Shown here in pieces: positions 25,801-40,800 of a DNA stretch of 64,000 nucleotides. The position numbers and the translations under genes are program-made. Position 1 is the stretch's first letter; each line of letters begins with the position of its first letter. Location of the stretch: the NCBI GenBank assembly GCA_026874595.1, contig CM049320.1:10577464-10641463 (forward strand), written 5' to 3'. The notes beneath the pieces are model-generated. The model had not been told where the DNA came from and made no database searches. It worked only from the letters and a program-made list of their open reading frames with translations. The stretch comes from Sipunculus nudus (Eukaryota; Annelida; Sipuncula; Golfingiida; Sipunculidae).

Positions 25801-28800
25801 GGGTGAGATTATATTTCACCAGTTTATGTTTTTGTTTTTATATTAGCATGACAAAATATGTGCATACACAAAATGCAAAATATATGAATATACCAAATAT
25901 TTTGAGCCAATTCCCACAAACCTTTGTAGAGGGATAGAACACAGGCTGTGGAATACCCCTGGGAAAGGAAGCTTATACAGTAGGATTGCTTTGCCTTAGT
26001 AAGGGCACATTGTTGGCTGAGTGCTATTCTAGTTTTCAAGCATGCTAGGTTCTGAAATGTTTTTATCTCTGATGTTTTAATGATTATGCACGCCTTGCCT
26101 CACCCTCTCCCTCCCTCACCTAGGTAGAACTCAATCCCTAGCTACCAATATTTAATACAAATCTGAATTTCTCTCTCTCTGATTTTCTTGCCCTGATTCT
26201 CTTGCTCCAATTCTCTTGCTCTCTCCGACTCTTTTGCTCTGATTATCTTGCTCAGTCCTTTACTATTGCTCTCTCTGATTCTCTTGTTCACTCTGATTCT
26301 ATTATATTTTAACATCTAATCGATCTCCTTTCTTTTGGCTTTAAAAGTCTATTTATCATGAGGTCATCACAATTTTACATAATAAAGATAAATACAGTAT
26401 TACAGAAGTATCTTACCTCAATAGAGTCCAGGCTCTCCAGTGAGTGTATGGATGGAGGGTGCGCCGCATTAAGAAACTCTGAGAAAGCACTGCTAGTGAT
26501 AGACAGCTGCTCCACAGCACCGTACAGATCTATAACCACAAATACATTCTGAAACAAAGAAATCATTATTATATTAGTCCACCACCATAGAATATGCACA
26601 CAGTATATATACTGTGGAGTGCCGTTTTTCCAAATATTTCAGCACCATCTGATATGAAAAAGCATGATTCATTTGTAGTATCAGTGCTGGCTGTGAAACA
26701 AAACTTTCATCTGGTGAAGCAACTCACATTTTATGGGTGGCAATGGAGTTATAGATTTTTTTGGGTGGCAGTAACCGCCTCCACTCTTTTTTAATGCCTG
26801 CTTAACTATGTCCTATGTACACCTGCAGAATTTCATTCCCGTTTCAGCCTTTGTGAAAGGGGCTTCCACGTGAAAATCCTTGTGTTAACCAGGCTCAGTG
26901 TACCACTCCTGCAAGTTCTGGGTGTGTTTTCCCCATTGCTGGGTCATAACACCGAGGAACCCCCCGAAAGGCACACAGTATCCCCAATAAGCCTGCAGAG
27001 CACTCACCCTGGTAGGGACTTAGAGTGGAAATTTCACCACTCTTTGGTTATGATCAAATTCACAGTCTCCAAACCTTGAGCCCTGTGCTCTATCCCTAGA
27101 CCACAGAAGTCAGTAAGCAGTAGTACAGCATGGTGATTTATCAGTACCATTCATCTTGATATTTAAGGCTTCCGATACTTGTGTGTGAATTACCATAAAT
27201 TACAATATCTTACTGCTGCTTCACCAACTTAACCTAACATTTACTTACCTTTGGCAAGTTAGACGCTGCTATTCCTAAGTCTTCACTGTTGATATACATA
27301 TGCATGGTGGCATCAGAACATCTTCTTACCCCAATACGACTTCCTGTCTGTATATTTAAAGCAAAAATAATGATATATACTTTGATATCAAGAGTTCTCC
27401 ATGAAACACTGACCATAATAAATTCATGATATGTTTATGAAAATTACAAATTTAACAAAACATATGGCACAAACTCATACGGCACGTATATGAAAAATAT
27501 GAAACCGAGATTGTTCCCGACTTTGCATACAGACCAGTAAAACCTGGGATAAATAGATGAAACAGGGAAAGCAATGTTTATAATAAAATTTATATATCAA
27601 ATGTATATACTAAGAAGAGTCCATGACATATTCTATGGTTAATTCAGTACTTCTATGTTCCTTTTTTTTTAAAAATAGATGTAGACAATTGCACAACAGA
27701 TTTGTACATTTCTTACCTCTAGTCTTTCCAATGAAGGAGAATAGTTCTCTTTGATGACCTTGCCATTTTTCATGACCTCTGACCCCGAGAGGAGCCATGT
27801 TACCTTGGACTTGAGATCAAGGGCACATGCTGGGAGCAGGGAGGTTGGGGTGGAGTCTGAGACTGCCATAGTAGTCAGACCTATCTTCATTGGACCAGAC
27901 CACTGAGACGACATTTTGTCTATCTTCACCTTCAACAGAAACATATAGTTAATACATACTCTTGTTTACAGTCGATGAAGGATTTAAACAAAAACATAGT
28001 ATCTGCAAAACTTGGATAAATAATTACTATTCACAAACTTCCTGTCCTTGCTCACCTCAAAAAGCTCATCAGGTCGCAGAGGATCAGCACTGAATATAAG
28101 TCCATGGTTATAATTCCGGACTCGAACTGCAGTGACGCCGCTGTTTTTCATTGCTATGTTTTTCCCGCAGCACTGGCTGAATCGATGCATTATGTCTGAA
28201 AAAAAATAAGGACATAAAAGGAATATGAGGTATATCACATTTATAAGTGAATGAAGAGTACTGTATCGGTGTATAAAGGCCCATTGTATGTCTTGTCCCT
28301 CTGACCTCATTAAATATGCACAAATTCTGCCAGGATTGAACTCAGGAGAGGAACTCCATTGGTAAATTTTTAAAGCGAGTTTCATGAAAATCCATCAAAT
28401 TAATGGTAAGTTATCCCGGTGCTACCAGAGTCCTCTGACCACATTAAATAAGCATGGATTTTGCAAAGAATAAACCTCAGGCAAGATAACATCTTAGTTA
28501 ATATTTCTGTTGAGTTTCATCAAAATCCATGCTATTTTTTGCAGTGACACCGGCCAATGGATAGCCTGTCCAGTAGGAACAAGCATCCCCAATCATGTGA
28601 TCCTCTCCTTATGCAAGAACTGGTAACATACTTGTGATATCAATATTAAGTTCTCAAATCAAATATTAATGATAGAGGTGATGAATGGAAAGACAAACTT
28701 CCAAATAGAGAATTAATAACGTCCAAGTAAGAGACATAACCACAAACACTAAAGTCTGGATAAATCACTGAAAAATAGCAGTATACAAGCTCAATGACTT

Positions 28801-31800
28801 TTCCATAAAACTATAATACTCCCCAACAATATCAATAACAAAGAATCTAAAAACTGTTAATCATATATTGTATCATTTTTTTAAAGTCAGCATTTAGATT
28901 TCTGTAATGAATTTTGTAAAAGCCATCAATAATCATGTGAAAGCTAATAATCACCCTGGATCTCTTAAATTAGTTCACAAGGCACCTGTCCATATAATTT
29001 AATTCTTTTAGAAACTTGGACGATAAATTCTTTGTTCTGGCATATAGCCGAGTCATTTCACTCATACCTGCTGAGAGAGGTGAGGTGATGGAGGGATCTA
29101 TCTCCATGGTGATGTGGTTCTCTGGTGTCCTCAGTGGCTGACCACTGGTGATGGTCACCTGAGCACACTGACCATACAGATCTATAACCGCATACACATC
29201 TGAAAGCAAATAGGAAAATAATTGTAATATCCTGAAGTAACAGTTTTTATTTTTTCTGCGGTTTAATTTTTACTTTGTCTCTTCAGGAACATGTAGCTTT
29301 TCTGATATCTTGAGAGAGTTATAGCTTTAGAATGATTTTTCATCTAAAAAATTTGCACATTGTGTTTAAGAGAAGAGTATTTTTTTAACTGTGATATAGA
29401 GTGTTCACGTATTCCAGGAGTTATAATTTGAATAAACTTGCCTCTAGATATGTACAGTGGTTGGCTTTATATTTACGGGGCTCAATTTTTGCGCTCAAGC
29501 AACTTTTCATAGTTTCACGGGGTTCCATTTTCGCGATAGTGCATATATTTATATTTTTAATAAAACACCTAGATAGGTATCCTGATTGTATCTCCCATTA
29601 ACCATGCTCACAGCCCATGAATGGTTTGGTAAACTAATTAACGGGTGTTTCCCCACTCAGGTCAGAGTTAATTACCACAGGGCCTTTCCCGCGATGAGTA
29701 CAAAATGATGCTCACATTTTGCTCAAATAACAATAACCCTCACTGCAGGAACCTGGCGAAGTCACTTCAAGGGGCCATTGGTTTCACAATGGCCATTACA
29801 TATCACTATAATTAGGCCCCTTTTCTCTACCTTAATCATATTAAGTTCGGATTACGTTATCGAAATATCGTTCAATGGATATAACAAGTTGGTTGTGGAA
29901 GTTGCCGTCCCTGAAGCAGCCACGCTGACCTGAAAGGTCTGCCAGATCCCGTGAGTGTGAATGTGAAGAAAGAGCAGAGTACTTCCAAGCGGCGAATGAT
30001 CAGATCTACCAACAGCCGATAAAGCGTAAGCGGGAAGAGTACAAGCAGTTTGACCAAGACAAACGGCTTGCGATCGAAAAGTCTGTCTTCAACTTCGGAC
30101 CAGAACTGTAGGTTAAGAACCAAGCATTTTAATATAAAACTTGACTGTGGACACGTCGCACACTGTGATCAACATGATCGTTATTTGGATATATTTATTT
30201 TCCACTAACGCCCACTTTCGTTACCTGGTGACAATAACAGAGACGATTTCCCAATGACAGCAAGGTTTCATATCTGCGTGGTTTTAATTTCGCGGTTTTT
30301 CCAATACCGTGAATATCGCGAATTTTAAACCACCGCGAATAACAAGCCAACCACAGTATATAGTGAAAAGGGCATTTTGGCTTGGGCAATAGACCTTTTT
30401 AAGTGCATGCATTGCACGTACTGATCACCTGTTTTGGTCTGTACAAATGAATCAGCTGTGCAGGTTTTAGTTAAGTGAAATAAGACACAGGATAGAAACT
30501 TCAACAGGTACCTTGACCTTAATCAATAAAGGTATGGTAGGTTTTGTTACATTCATCTTTTGAGATGTAGAAAAATATTATCATTCTAGTTGCTAGAATG
30601 GACCCATTTTTTCAGTGGCAGTCACCACCAATAAGTTTTACAAGTATATTAGTAAACATTTATTGCTTGAGAAATCAGTCCTACTAGGAAGGTGACTTAA
30701 GGTGCACATCGTTAATCCTTCCTGTGACAGTCATTCAAACAGACCAATATGCCTCTTGCATTCCATCCTTGATGAAGCCTCCCAAGGCTCAAATGTGACA
30801 ACTGAACTGTTTCGAAACAACAGTATTCTGATAAAATTTGGTTTGTTGTAAGAGTTTAAGGAGTATGAATTTTTATTACTGATTTAGTTTTAAAACAGTC
30901 TCTATTTATACCAATCCACATCCAACAACTGAGGCCAGCCATAATTACTGACACTGTCGCTCCCTAATGCAGTGATTTACATACATTGCACCTTGCACCT
31001 TAAATAATTCATTCATTTCTTAGATAATTCATTCTCAGCTATTCAGTTTGGCTAAAAATGAAAAGTTGATCTTTTGTGGATACATAGTTTTTCTTTTGTT
31101 TTGTATAATCATATTTAACATGAGTGGTTCCATATTTGGAATTTTTACACAACTTAGAATAAAACCTGTTTAAAGCCCTTTACAGTAAATTAGACACACC
31201 TATTAATGCAAACTCATACTTAATATTCAATCGGAGTTTCAAATTTATTTGGCCAGCTGGTATGAACATAAAAGACAATGGTGCACCCATATGTCATTCA
31301 CATGGTCATGGAAACTGTGCAATAAAATGACAATACTGTTACTTTTTTTAATCATTATATGGCATACATATGCAAGATCACGTTCCAGTTTACTCACTAG
31401 GTGGCACATCAGTGCAGGCTACACCCTGGTCTTGCCCGTCAAGGTAGTAGTGCAGGGTGCCATCTGAACACCGCATCATGCCGATCCTGTTACCAACAGT
31501 CAGAGTATCCAGATCAAGCTTGTACCCGTTCCTTATTGTAGACCCGTCCTGCATTATGGCAGAACCACTGAAAAATATGATATTTAAATATAAATATATA
31601 CTTCATAGTATTACAATGCTGGTTCTGTACAATAAATTTTTCATGCATACATAGGACTACAGATAATGGTCAGGACCTCAGCCATTACTAATTATCTATG
31701 GTCTTTTAATTACATAAATGAAACACTGGTCTGTCCAATATCAGTTTGTTTCAGAATTTCATCTGAACAGGTATTTATACATGTAAGATGCCAGAAATTC

Positions 31801-34800
31801 CCTGGTCCAGCAAAGGGGAGACTAGCAGATATCTAGCTAAAAATGCCTCAACTGAACATCAAGATATCTACTTATTCAGTCTCTCAATTGTACATCCAAG
31901 TATCTAGCTACATCATGTCTCAGTTCTGTGTTTAAGCATGTCTATTCAAGGTCTCATGTATTTACCTACAGTGTCATCTAAGCAATAAGGTATTTACTTC
32001 CTTAATTTCTCAACTGAGCATTATGTATCTACCAGCTTATTGCCTCATTTGAATATCCAGGTGTCTATCTACTCTATGTTACGCCTAAGCATTCAGGTAT
32101 CTACCTACACAATGTTTTAATTCAGCATTCAAGTATCTACCTGCTGAATGCCTAATCTGAAAATTCACATATCTACCTGCTCAGTATCTCAACTTTATGT
32201 TTCAAACGATCACCTATTATTCACATCATATTTCCCTAGACTGCATGGATAACTGTAATTTTCATCTGAGCAATTTGGTGTCTACATCAAAGTCTCACCT
32301 AGGCATACATTTTGGTTAGCATCTCACCTGAGTTCAGCTATTTAATTAATGTCTTACCTGAGCATCCAGGTATCATAGTCAATATCAGTCATGGTGTTAG
32401 GGAAGTCCAAGTCTTCTGGGTGGATCAAAGTTACACCTATAAAGAGCAAGGAGATAACAAAACATAGAGGAGATAACATAAACATAGAGGAGACAATATA
32501 AACATAGAGGAGATAACATAAACATAGAGGAGATAACATAAACATGGAGGAGATTACATAAACATAGAGGATATAACATAAACATAGAGGAGATAACATA
32601 AACATAGAGGAGATAATATAAACATAGAGGAGATAACATAAACATAGAGGAGATAACATAAACATAGAGGAGATAACATAAACATAGAGGAGATAACATA
32701 AACATAGAGGAGATAACATAAACATAGAGGAGATAACATAAACATAGAGGAGATAACAGAAAACATAGAAGAGATAACATAAACATAGAGGAGATAACAT
32801 AAACATAGAGGAGATAATATAAACATAGAGGCGATAACATAAACATAGAGGAGACAATATAAACATAGAGGAGATAACATAAACATAGAGGAGACAATAT
32901 AAACATAGAGGAGATAACATAAACATAGAGGAGATAACATAAACATAGAGGAGATAACATAAACATAGAGGAGATAACATAAACATAGAGGAGATAACAT
33001 AAACATAGAAGAGATTACATAAACATAGAGGATATAACATAAACATAGAGGAGATAATATTAACATGGAGGAGATAACATAAACATAGAGGATATAACAT
33101 AAACATAGAGGAGATAATATTAACATGGAGGAGATAACATAAACATAGAGGATATAACATAAACATAGAGATAACATTAACATGGAGTAGATAACATAAA
33201 CATAGAGGAGATAACATAAACATAGAGGAGATAACATAAACATGGAGTTACATGATCACTGTCTGATTGTGTACCACAGGCACACAATACACATAAATAA
33301 ACGTCAGCATCAATAATATATGTAATCTGAATTTCATGCATTTCTTTCAAGACCAAACTTAAAAATGAAAATGATAATATAGAACAGAGTACTGTCTACA
33401 CACCTATATTTTTAAATAAACAAAAAAAGCACCATATACATATATGTTAATCATGATATAAAGCTGGTGAATTATGTTTACAGAACTATAAGCTTATGAC
33501 ATACCTGCGCAGGAATTTGTGTTTAAGTAACAACTGTGCTGAATGAAGTGACCAATGACCAATGGATCACTGAAAACTGGATTACAGTGCTGGACAAAAG
33601 TGGTACTTTTACCATAAATTACCCTTTTGAAATACCACAAGTACCTGCTTCAATTGAACCTGACCATCGGTCCACCATCCTCTCAATGAGAACTTCAAAC
33701 AGCTCGTTATCCTTGAGTGGTCTGTTACTCATCAAGATGGCGTCATTGAACTCTCCTCGAGCATTGGGTCGGTAGGCTGTTTTTCCACTGGCACTCACAG
33801 TAGATGTTCTTCCGTGCATGTGATGGAATTTGAGATCATCTGGTCCAGCGGACACATAGGGGTCTAAATCAAAGCTGTCAGATCCTAGATAAAAAAAATA
33901 CTTGTTAAGTTAACTATACCACATAATTAATGTAAATTAATATGAAATAAATATTAACTATAATTATCAGACAAAGTAAAACTAGCCATACCTCTGGGAG
34001 TGAATAGCTAAGCCAACACTTAGCCATTTCTGTAATGCATCTACAGTCCTTTTAGTACCAAATTCCCCCACCAGATATCAGTGCCTGTGACAGTCTTTTA
34101 CCAGTAAAAAGGCCAGTGTTGATCAACAATAAATGATGTTTAAGTCAATGAAAATACTGGTTTATTTTTATTAGATAACAAAGTTTGATCTTATTTATTG
34201 TTTTCATTTTAAAATGCTTCATGTATACCTTTAATATGCTTTGCATCCACAAAGAACTGATGATATGAGAACTGAAATACGCATGAATGCACCACTTTGT
34301 TGATATTGTTTGATACCATTGTTAGTTGGTAGATGGTGCTATATGTGCCAGCATTGGGGATAGTAAGGGCCATGTAACGGAACAACTCTTCTTTCGTGGG
34401 GAAATGTTTCATAACACACTAATAACTGTACCAGATCTAAGAGATTTTGGAATCTTCATGTATACCTTTAATATGCTTTGCATCCACAAAGAACTGATGT
34501 GGGAGAACTGAATATGCATAAATGCACCACTTTGTTGATACTGTTTGATACCATTGTTAGTTGGTAGATGGTGCTATATGCGCAAGCATTGGGGATAGTT
34601 AGGGACATGTGACGGAATAGCTCTTCTTTCATGGGGAAAAGTTTCATGACACACAAATAAACTGCACTAGATCTAAGAGATTTTGGTAAGTGTCGATCTG
34701 ACTGTCATTCTCAAAAGTTCACCACCCTGGATCTAGTAAATATTACAGAGACTATCAGTAATACAATATACATCATCTAGGATTTTGGCCAGAAATGGGG

Positions 34801-37800
34801 TGCAAATTATACAAAGGGTTATTGTTTTTATATCACTAAAACTGGGGCTCTAAATGAGGGTATGGATTATATATCGGTAGCGGATTATCTTTGGTGAAAG
34901 ACATTAGGTTATATTTAGAGATATGGATGAAAGTCTGACAAAAGGCTTCTTGTAAATAAAATGGAACTGGAGATCCTTGTAGAGCAGCTGACATAAATAG
35001 TTCAAAATAATTATCAAACAAACAAAAAAATACAGTAATACTAATAACTCACTGCGGCCATCTTGCTCAAATCTTTCTTGTGTCTAAGGTTCTCACTTGA
35101 AGCTCAAATAATTCTACTAAATCTCAGAAAAATCAGCTTTCTGTTATAATATCACTGTGATATGATGGAGTTTTACTGTACTGACAGGTACAGGGAGTAT
35201 CCTAAATATACGCAAAAAGCTTAAAAGGTGTTTTTATTTATTAGTCAATGCACAAATGAATATAAAAAAATTACCTTATTTGCAAGAGAATTATCATTTC
35301 CAAAAATTGATTTATAATCAAATGGATAATTATTATTAGATAATTAATTTGATGATTAAATGACTGATTAATGTTACCTGAGTGATCAATGATTGTTGCC
35401 TGTGCTGCTTGACCATACAGATCTATGACACCATAAATGTTCATCGGAACATTAGACGCTGCTGCCCCCTGGTCAACTCCATTAACGTAAAAATGAAGAG
35501 TCCCGTTAGGTTTACGGAGAGCTGCAACTCTGTCCCCAACTCGTAACCTATCAAGATTATGGCCATATTCATCAATGACAGTTGTTCCATTGTGCATTAT
35601 GCCGTTCCCTGTCATCATCCATGTTCCCGATCGAATGTTCGTCATCGTTGATGGGAATTCGAGATCTGTCGGGCTGTGGGTTGTGACACCAATCTCTATA
35701 GAGCCGGCCCATTTATCAACAATTTTGTCCAATCGGACTTCAAAGATTTCACCGATGCGGAGCATTCTATTCGTAAGAACCACCCCATTGTTGAATTCAT
35801 CAACAGCTCTGAAAATGAATGGAAATTATAATTTATGAATATTATTTTGTGATATTATCCTTGTATTTAATAGAGACAGAAAACTAACCTTTCAGTATTA
35901 ACAGATTCTTACTGAAGTATCCTATAGAATGGAACATGTATATACAGAAAAGTTGGTTCACTGCCAATGGGAAGTGAAACAACTTTTCTGTGTATTCTTG
36001 TTCCATTTCTCCACACAATGAACCAGCATGGCTATTCTTACATGTCCTATAGAACAGATTTCAAAGCTTAATTTAATGTTAAGCAGTTCTATTACTTGGT
36101 TTCTTAAATAGCAAGTCCTATTAGCAAATTTACATTTATTATAAATCATATATATAGGGAGTTCACAAGCTTTTCAAGTGCCTGGCAATGTATGAGAATT
36201 AGGGACTCATTTAATAATGGATTAATGGAATCCCTATACTGAGGCACACTGTAGTTCCCATACCAAACCAATACATTTTATCTAAGCCAAATTATGATAC
36301 ACTTGCTCACTATTTCCCGTCAGCAAGTCTGTGTTATTACTTTGCTTTAGATATACAAGAGTACCTGCTGTAGGGGAACACCTGAAGAATAGAGCCAAAG
36401 TACCCCTACATTGTGTCCCTTTATGAGGGGTAGCTTGACAGATGGTGGGGCAAAATGATTATTATATGGAGATATTTCAACAACTGAAACAAGAGAATCA
36501 CATACCTGTCAGTATATAAAATTAAATGTTTTTATCTCAATAATATATGAAACAAATATTTATATGAACATTTAAGATAATAAAGTAGATACTTAACATC
36601 ATGATTAAAAAAGTTTTGAAGAGCTGGTTAATTTATAAATAAAACAAGGGACCTATGGGTCACGGCGCTCAGCTGTTATATATGATTAAAAAATATGATT
36701 TAGAAATGAGGCACATGCTGGTTTTATGTGGTAAAAAAATAAGCTGTATTATGAGTTGTTGTTTAGCTTATGTATGATTTTGATAGTACCTTTGGAGACA
36801 GGGAAGAGGATTGATTTCATTTATTTTATTAACAAATGGAGTGCTATTGTCACACAGATTTTGACTTGGCCGTATAACTTATAAGCAGAACATATAAGAG
36901 TTTAACCATTTATTAAAAAAATTACAAATATTGTCCAAAATATAATTTTTATTAAAAATAATAAGAGAATCGTATGATTTTTTAAAATAAAATATAACTG
37001 GTGATTATTAAAATAATATTTAAGAATATATTCATGAATGCATTCATGAATACATTTTGAAAGTATTTGCACTGATATTCATATACTTTCATTTTTACCT
37101 GAATTCCCATTTTTTTTAAAGAAATTTTATCATGGAGTACATATTCATATTCGTATTTAAAAACAGTTGCAAAGTATTTGCACCATGTCTGGTATTTATT
37201 CAGTTTTCACCAAACAATGATGTTGAGAATCCAGAATATACAAAATTCACACATTTAAATAATGATCATAAGTACCTGGTTTTATGGCTTTTATTTTTAT
37301 AAAAATAAACGTAATATATTCATTTTGGACTAATTTCACATCAATGTACACACTAGACACAGTAGGAATCTAGATTAATATTATCAACTGCATCTTTGTC
37401 TATCATTAATTTCCTTCATATGATCCCTAATGATTAGTAATGAATAATATGATTTACTTTTTTATCATTTAAATTGAACTGAAAAATACCATAGGTGACT
37501 GCATGGTGTTATTTGGCATACGTGACATTCTATCCATCAATACAAGATTCTTATATCATCAGTAACTCAAGTTAATTTCCTGTTGTTATCAACTAACAAT
37601 TTCCTTTTCTATTTTTCTTTAATTTGTTATTAAAAATCAATAAAAAATTATTAATTTGATACAAGATTCTTATATCATAAGTAACTCAAGTTAATTTCCT
37701 GTTATTATCAATTAACAAATTCCTTTTCTATTTTTCTTTAATTTGTTATTAAAAATCAATAATTTATTTATTTTTTATTGTTATGTTGTTGGTTAAAACT

Positions 37801-40800
37801 ACTAGATAAGTTAGGTTGGACACCTGGATCAACTGTGGCTGGCCATAAGCTGCCTGGCTGCCCTAGTTTATGCCTCGCCTCAAGCATGCATAATTTGCTG
37901 AAAGTTCAACAAGGTCAACATACAGGTGACTCAAGAGGGGCTAGAGAGAGCCAAGGTCTGACATGGTCTCATAAAAACATTAATAAAAGCTACAATTTTT
38001 GGCCAATTTCTTTCAGCTTTCTAAACTAAAAAGCTGAAATCCTTATGTGTGCATGATATGAAAATTATATCAACAGTGCTCACAGGAAACAAACATGCCA
38101 TGGTCAAAATTGGGCAAAATTTAAGGTACTAATTTTATATTTATACTAATAACTTATAAAATTTGAAAAATTCAGAACTAATTTTGGGTATTCAATTGAA
38201 TCTTGATTAAATAATGTTACATTCCTGACAAAAAATCTCTAGCTTCAGCAATCCTCTTGTTAAGGGAGTAAATGTATTTCTTGATTTTTTACAAAGTGCA
38301 TTATGTTTTTGGCCCATAACTTAAAACAATTAGGCAATACTGACATCATTTCTGGCATTTGCATAGAGAATGTATAGAAAAATAGGTGTATTATATATGA
38401 TTAAAGTGAGATCAGTGGTTTTGATATTAGGCAGTCTTGAAGTGTAACAATAGGTTTTAATGGAAAAATGAAGTTTTTCATTAATATCTCGAAGGTATTA
38501 AGTCCTAGTGACCAAATTATTGGCATGGTAGGGGATTTTTGAGACATCTAATTGTATGCCAAATTTTAGGAACTGAGAGCTGAAGCTGGGGAGCTGAGCT
38601 CTTGCAAACTGCATGACACTAGCTTGATGTAAACAATATGATACATGGTGCTTGAAAACTTTAATAAAATCTACAGTTTTTGATCAACTGGTTTCAAATT
38701 TTTGGTGTTCACTGCCAAATTGCTAACAAAAACATGCTGTGAAAATAAAATCCACAGTACTTACACGAAAAAAAACGTGCCATGGTCAAATTGGGCAAAA
38801 TTTAAGATACCAATTTTTTATTTTTGTTAATGTTTTAAATAATTTAAAAGATTTTGATCTAATTTTGGGTATAAAATTTAATTTTGATTAATTAAAGTTA
38901 TATTACTGGAAAAAAGTCCATAGCTTTAACATGTTTTGTGTTAAGTGATCAAATATCTTTCCTGATTTTTTACAAAATGCATTATGTTTGGGCCCATAAC
39001 TTTTTTAAATTATATAATACAGACATAATTTTTGGCATGTACATAGGAACTATATAGAGGAATATTTATGGTAAATAAGAGGAAAAAGATGAGTGGTTTT
39101 GATATTAGGCAGTCCTGAAGTGTGAAAATAGATTTTTTATAAAAAATTGAGGTTTTTCCTTAATTTCTCGAAGGAACGAAGTCGCAAAGACCCAGTTTTC
39201 GGCTTGGTAGGAGATCTTGGGGACATCTAACATTATGCCGAATTTTAGATTCCTAGGTCTTACGGTTTCAAAACGTGCCACATCTATGGACGGACGGACG
39301 GAGGGACGGACGGATCGGACAGACGGACAAACGACGGACAATGGACCACGACTATAGCTCAGATGACTTATAGTCAGCTGAGCTAATCATCAGTTAAATT
39401 TCATAGAAATAATTACTTTTTAATAATTTATTCAAGAAAACACATAAATAAATGTATGAATAACATATCTGAATCTAGAATCATATATATAGATTCTGAA
39501 TTAATAAATAAATAATAAAATATGAATAAAACTCATCCCTGAAAACCTGTTTGGCCAAACTTACCTGGTTGGAGAATATTTGAATAAAGAATAGGGTACC
39601 ATTAAAATATTGCATTAATATCAATTTTTCATGAATAAATTAATTCTTGACTCACTGTACATAGCACATATTCTAGAGACCATAAAATCCTCAATTCTTT
39701 ATGTTACATTTTGATGATGAGATACACAGTCAAACAGTAGAAGCCGTAATCACTTACTTAGGTCGGTGTGCAGTTATTCCACCTGGTAGCACCGCAGAAT
39801 GTGATCCACACCGGGTGTGATACTTCAACCTCTCCTGAATTTCTCTCTCCTCCTCATCGCCCTGATTGTCATCTAAAAATAGCAAAAATATTGTAAAAAA
39901 AGTATTGTATTTATAAACACAAGAATGAGGCAAACTGGAACTGGCCATTTGTCAACTTGCTGTGATGCACAAATGCTTCCCCACCTGAGCAGGGTTCTTA
40001 CTGGTTTTTAGAAACATTTTGATGGCTAGTGAATGTTAATTAAACAAATAAACATAATAGAGCCCGATTGAGCTAGAATAGCCCAGTCCCATAAGTATGT
40101 TGCAAAAGGCAAATCATAATCCTTAAGTAGAAAGTAAGTCAGATACCACAATGTTACATTCACCAACATTCTGGATTATACACCACGAGGATCCTTATCA
40201 TACTCCACTGGCATGTAAGTGAAACAAATATACTAAAACAATCCAAGAGAAATGTGTGTCATTGTTCAACAAACTGATGGTTGCATCACAAGTCAGTTCT
40301 ACCCCCTAGAACAAAGGCAGTTCCAATAAGACCACACATGTACATAGGGCAGGTGTTGGAAACTTCACCCCGTTCATGAACATTTATTAGACAACATAGG
40401 AACAGTCCCTCACCTTGTATCTGCAGGAATGTACCAATTTGTTGTGCCAGTAAATCTTCATTTCTTCTCGCTACTTGCTCATTGTACTGCTGTCTCAGGT
40501 CTGTTCCGCTCGTGATAGTCACCATGACAGACATACCGTAGAGGTCGACAACCCCCCACACCGGAGACGGACATCTTGAAGCTGCCACTCCTTGATCCAT
40601 CCCATTGATGTAAAAGTGAAGGTTGCCGTTACTTTTCCTCATCAGCCCAACACGATCTCCTTCCTACAGAGATTACATCATACAATGCATTGTGTTAATC
40701 AGCCAAGTGGCCCGGCAGCATATAACTAGTTCACATATATGGTTAGATAATTATTTCAGTTCATGATCAACAGGAGTAAAATTTCATGAATTTTGCTAAA

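Larger units (their letters stand above)
35809..39757 (-). other. NEURL4 intron 8
   Basis: Holds a GGGACC(T/C)ATGGGTCACGG end motif near 36650, a 119-bp tandem duplication and a dimer of the ACGG/palindrome family. 36680-37540 is AT-rich and anonymous. Confidence 0.8.

Noticed and set aside
32354-33243. Three overlapping minus-strand open frames of 289, 229 and 189 residues
   Set aside because: They are translations of a 20-bp tandem repeat with no stop in any minus frame; only the last part of the longest one is real coding sequence (exon 11).
35271-35783. 170-residue frame as one uninterrupted NHR exon
   Set aside because: Only 35378-35808 is coding; the tail after the CTCAG|GTAACA donor is AT-rich intron read-through.
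39105-39341. 78-residue minus frame rich in SVRPSVRPS
   Set aside because: It is the translation of the ACGG run in an interspersed repeat.
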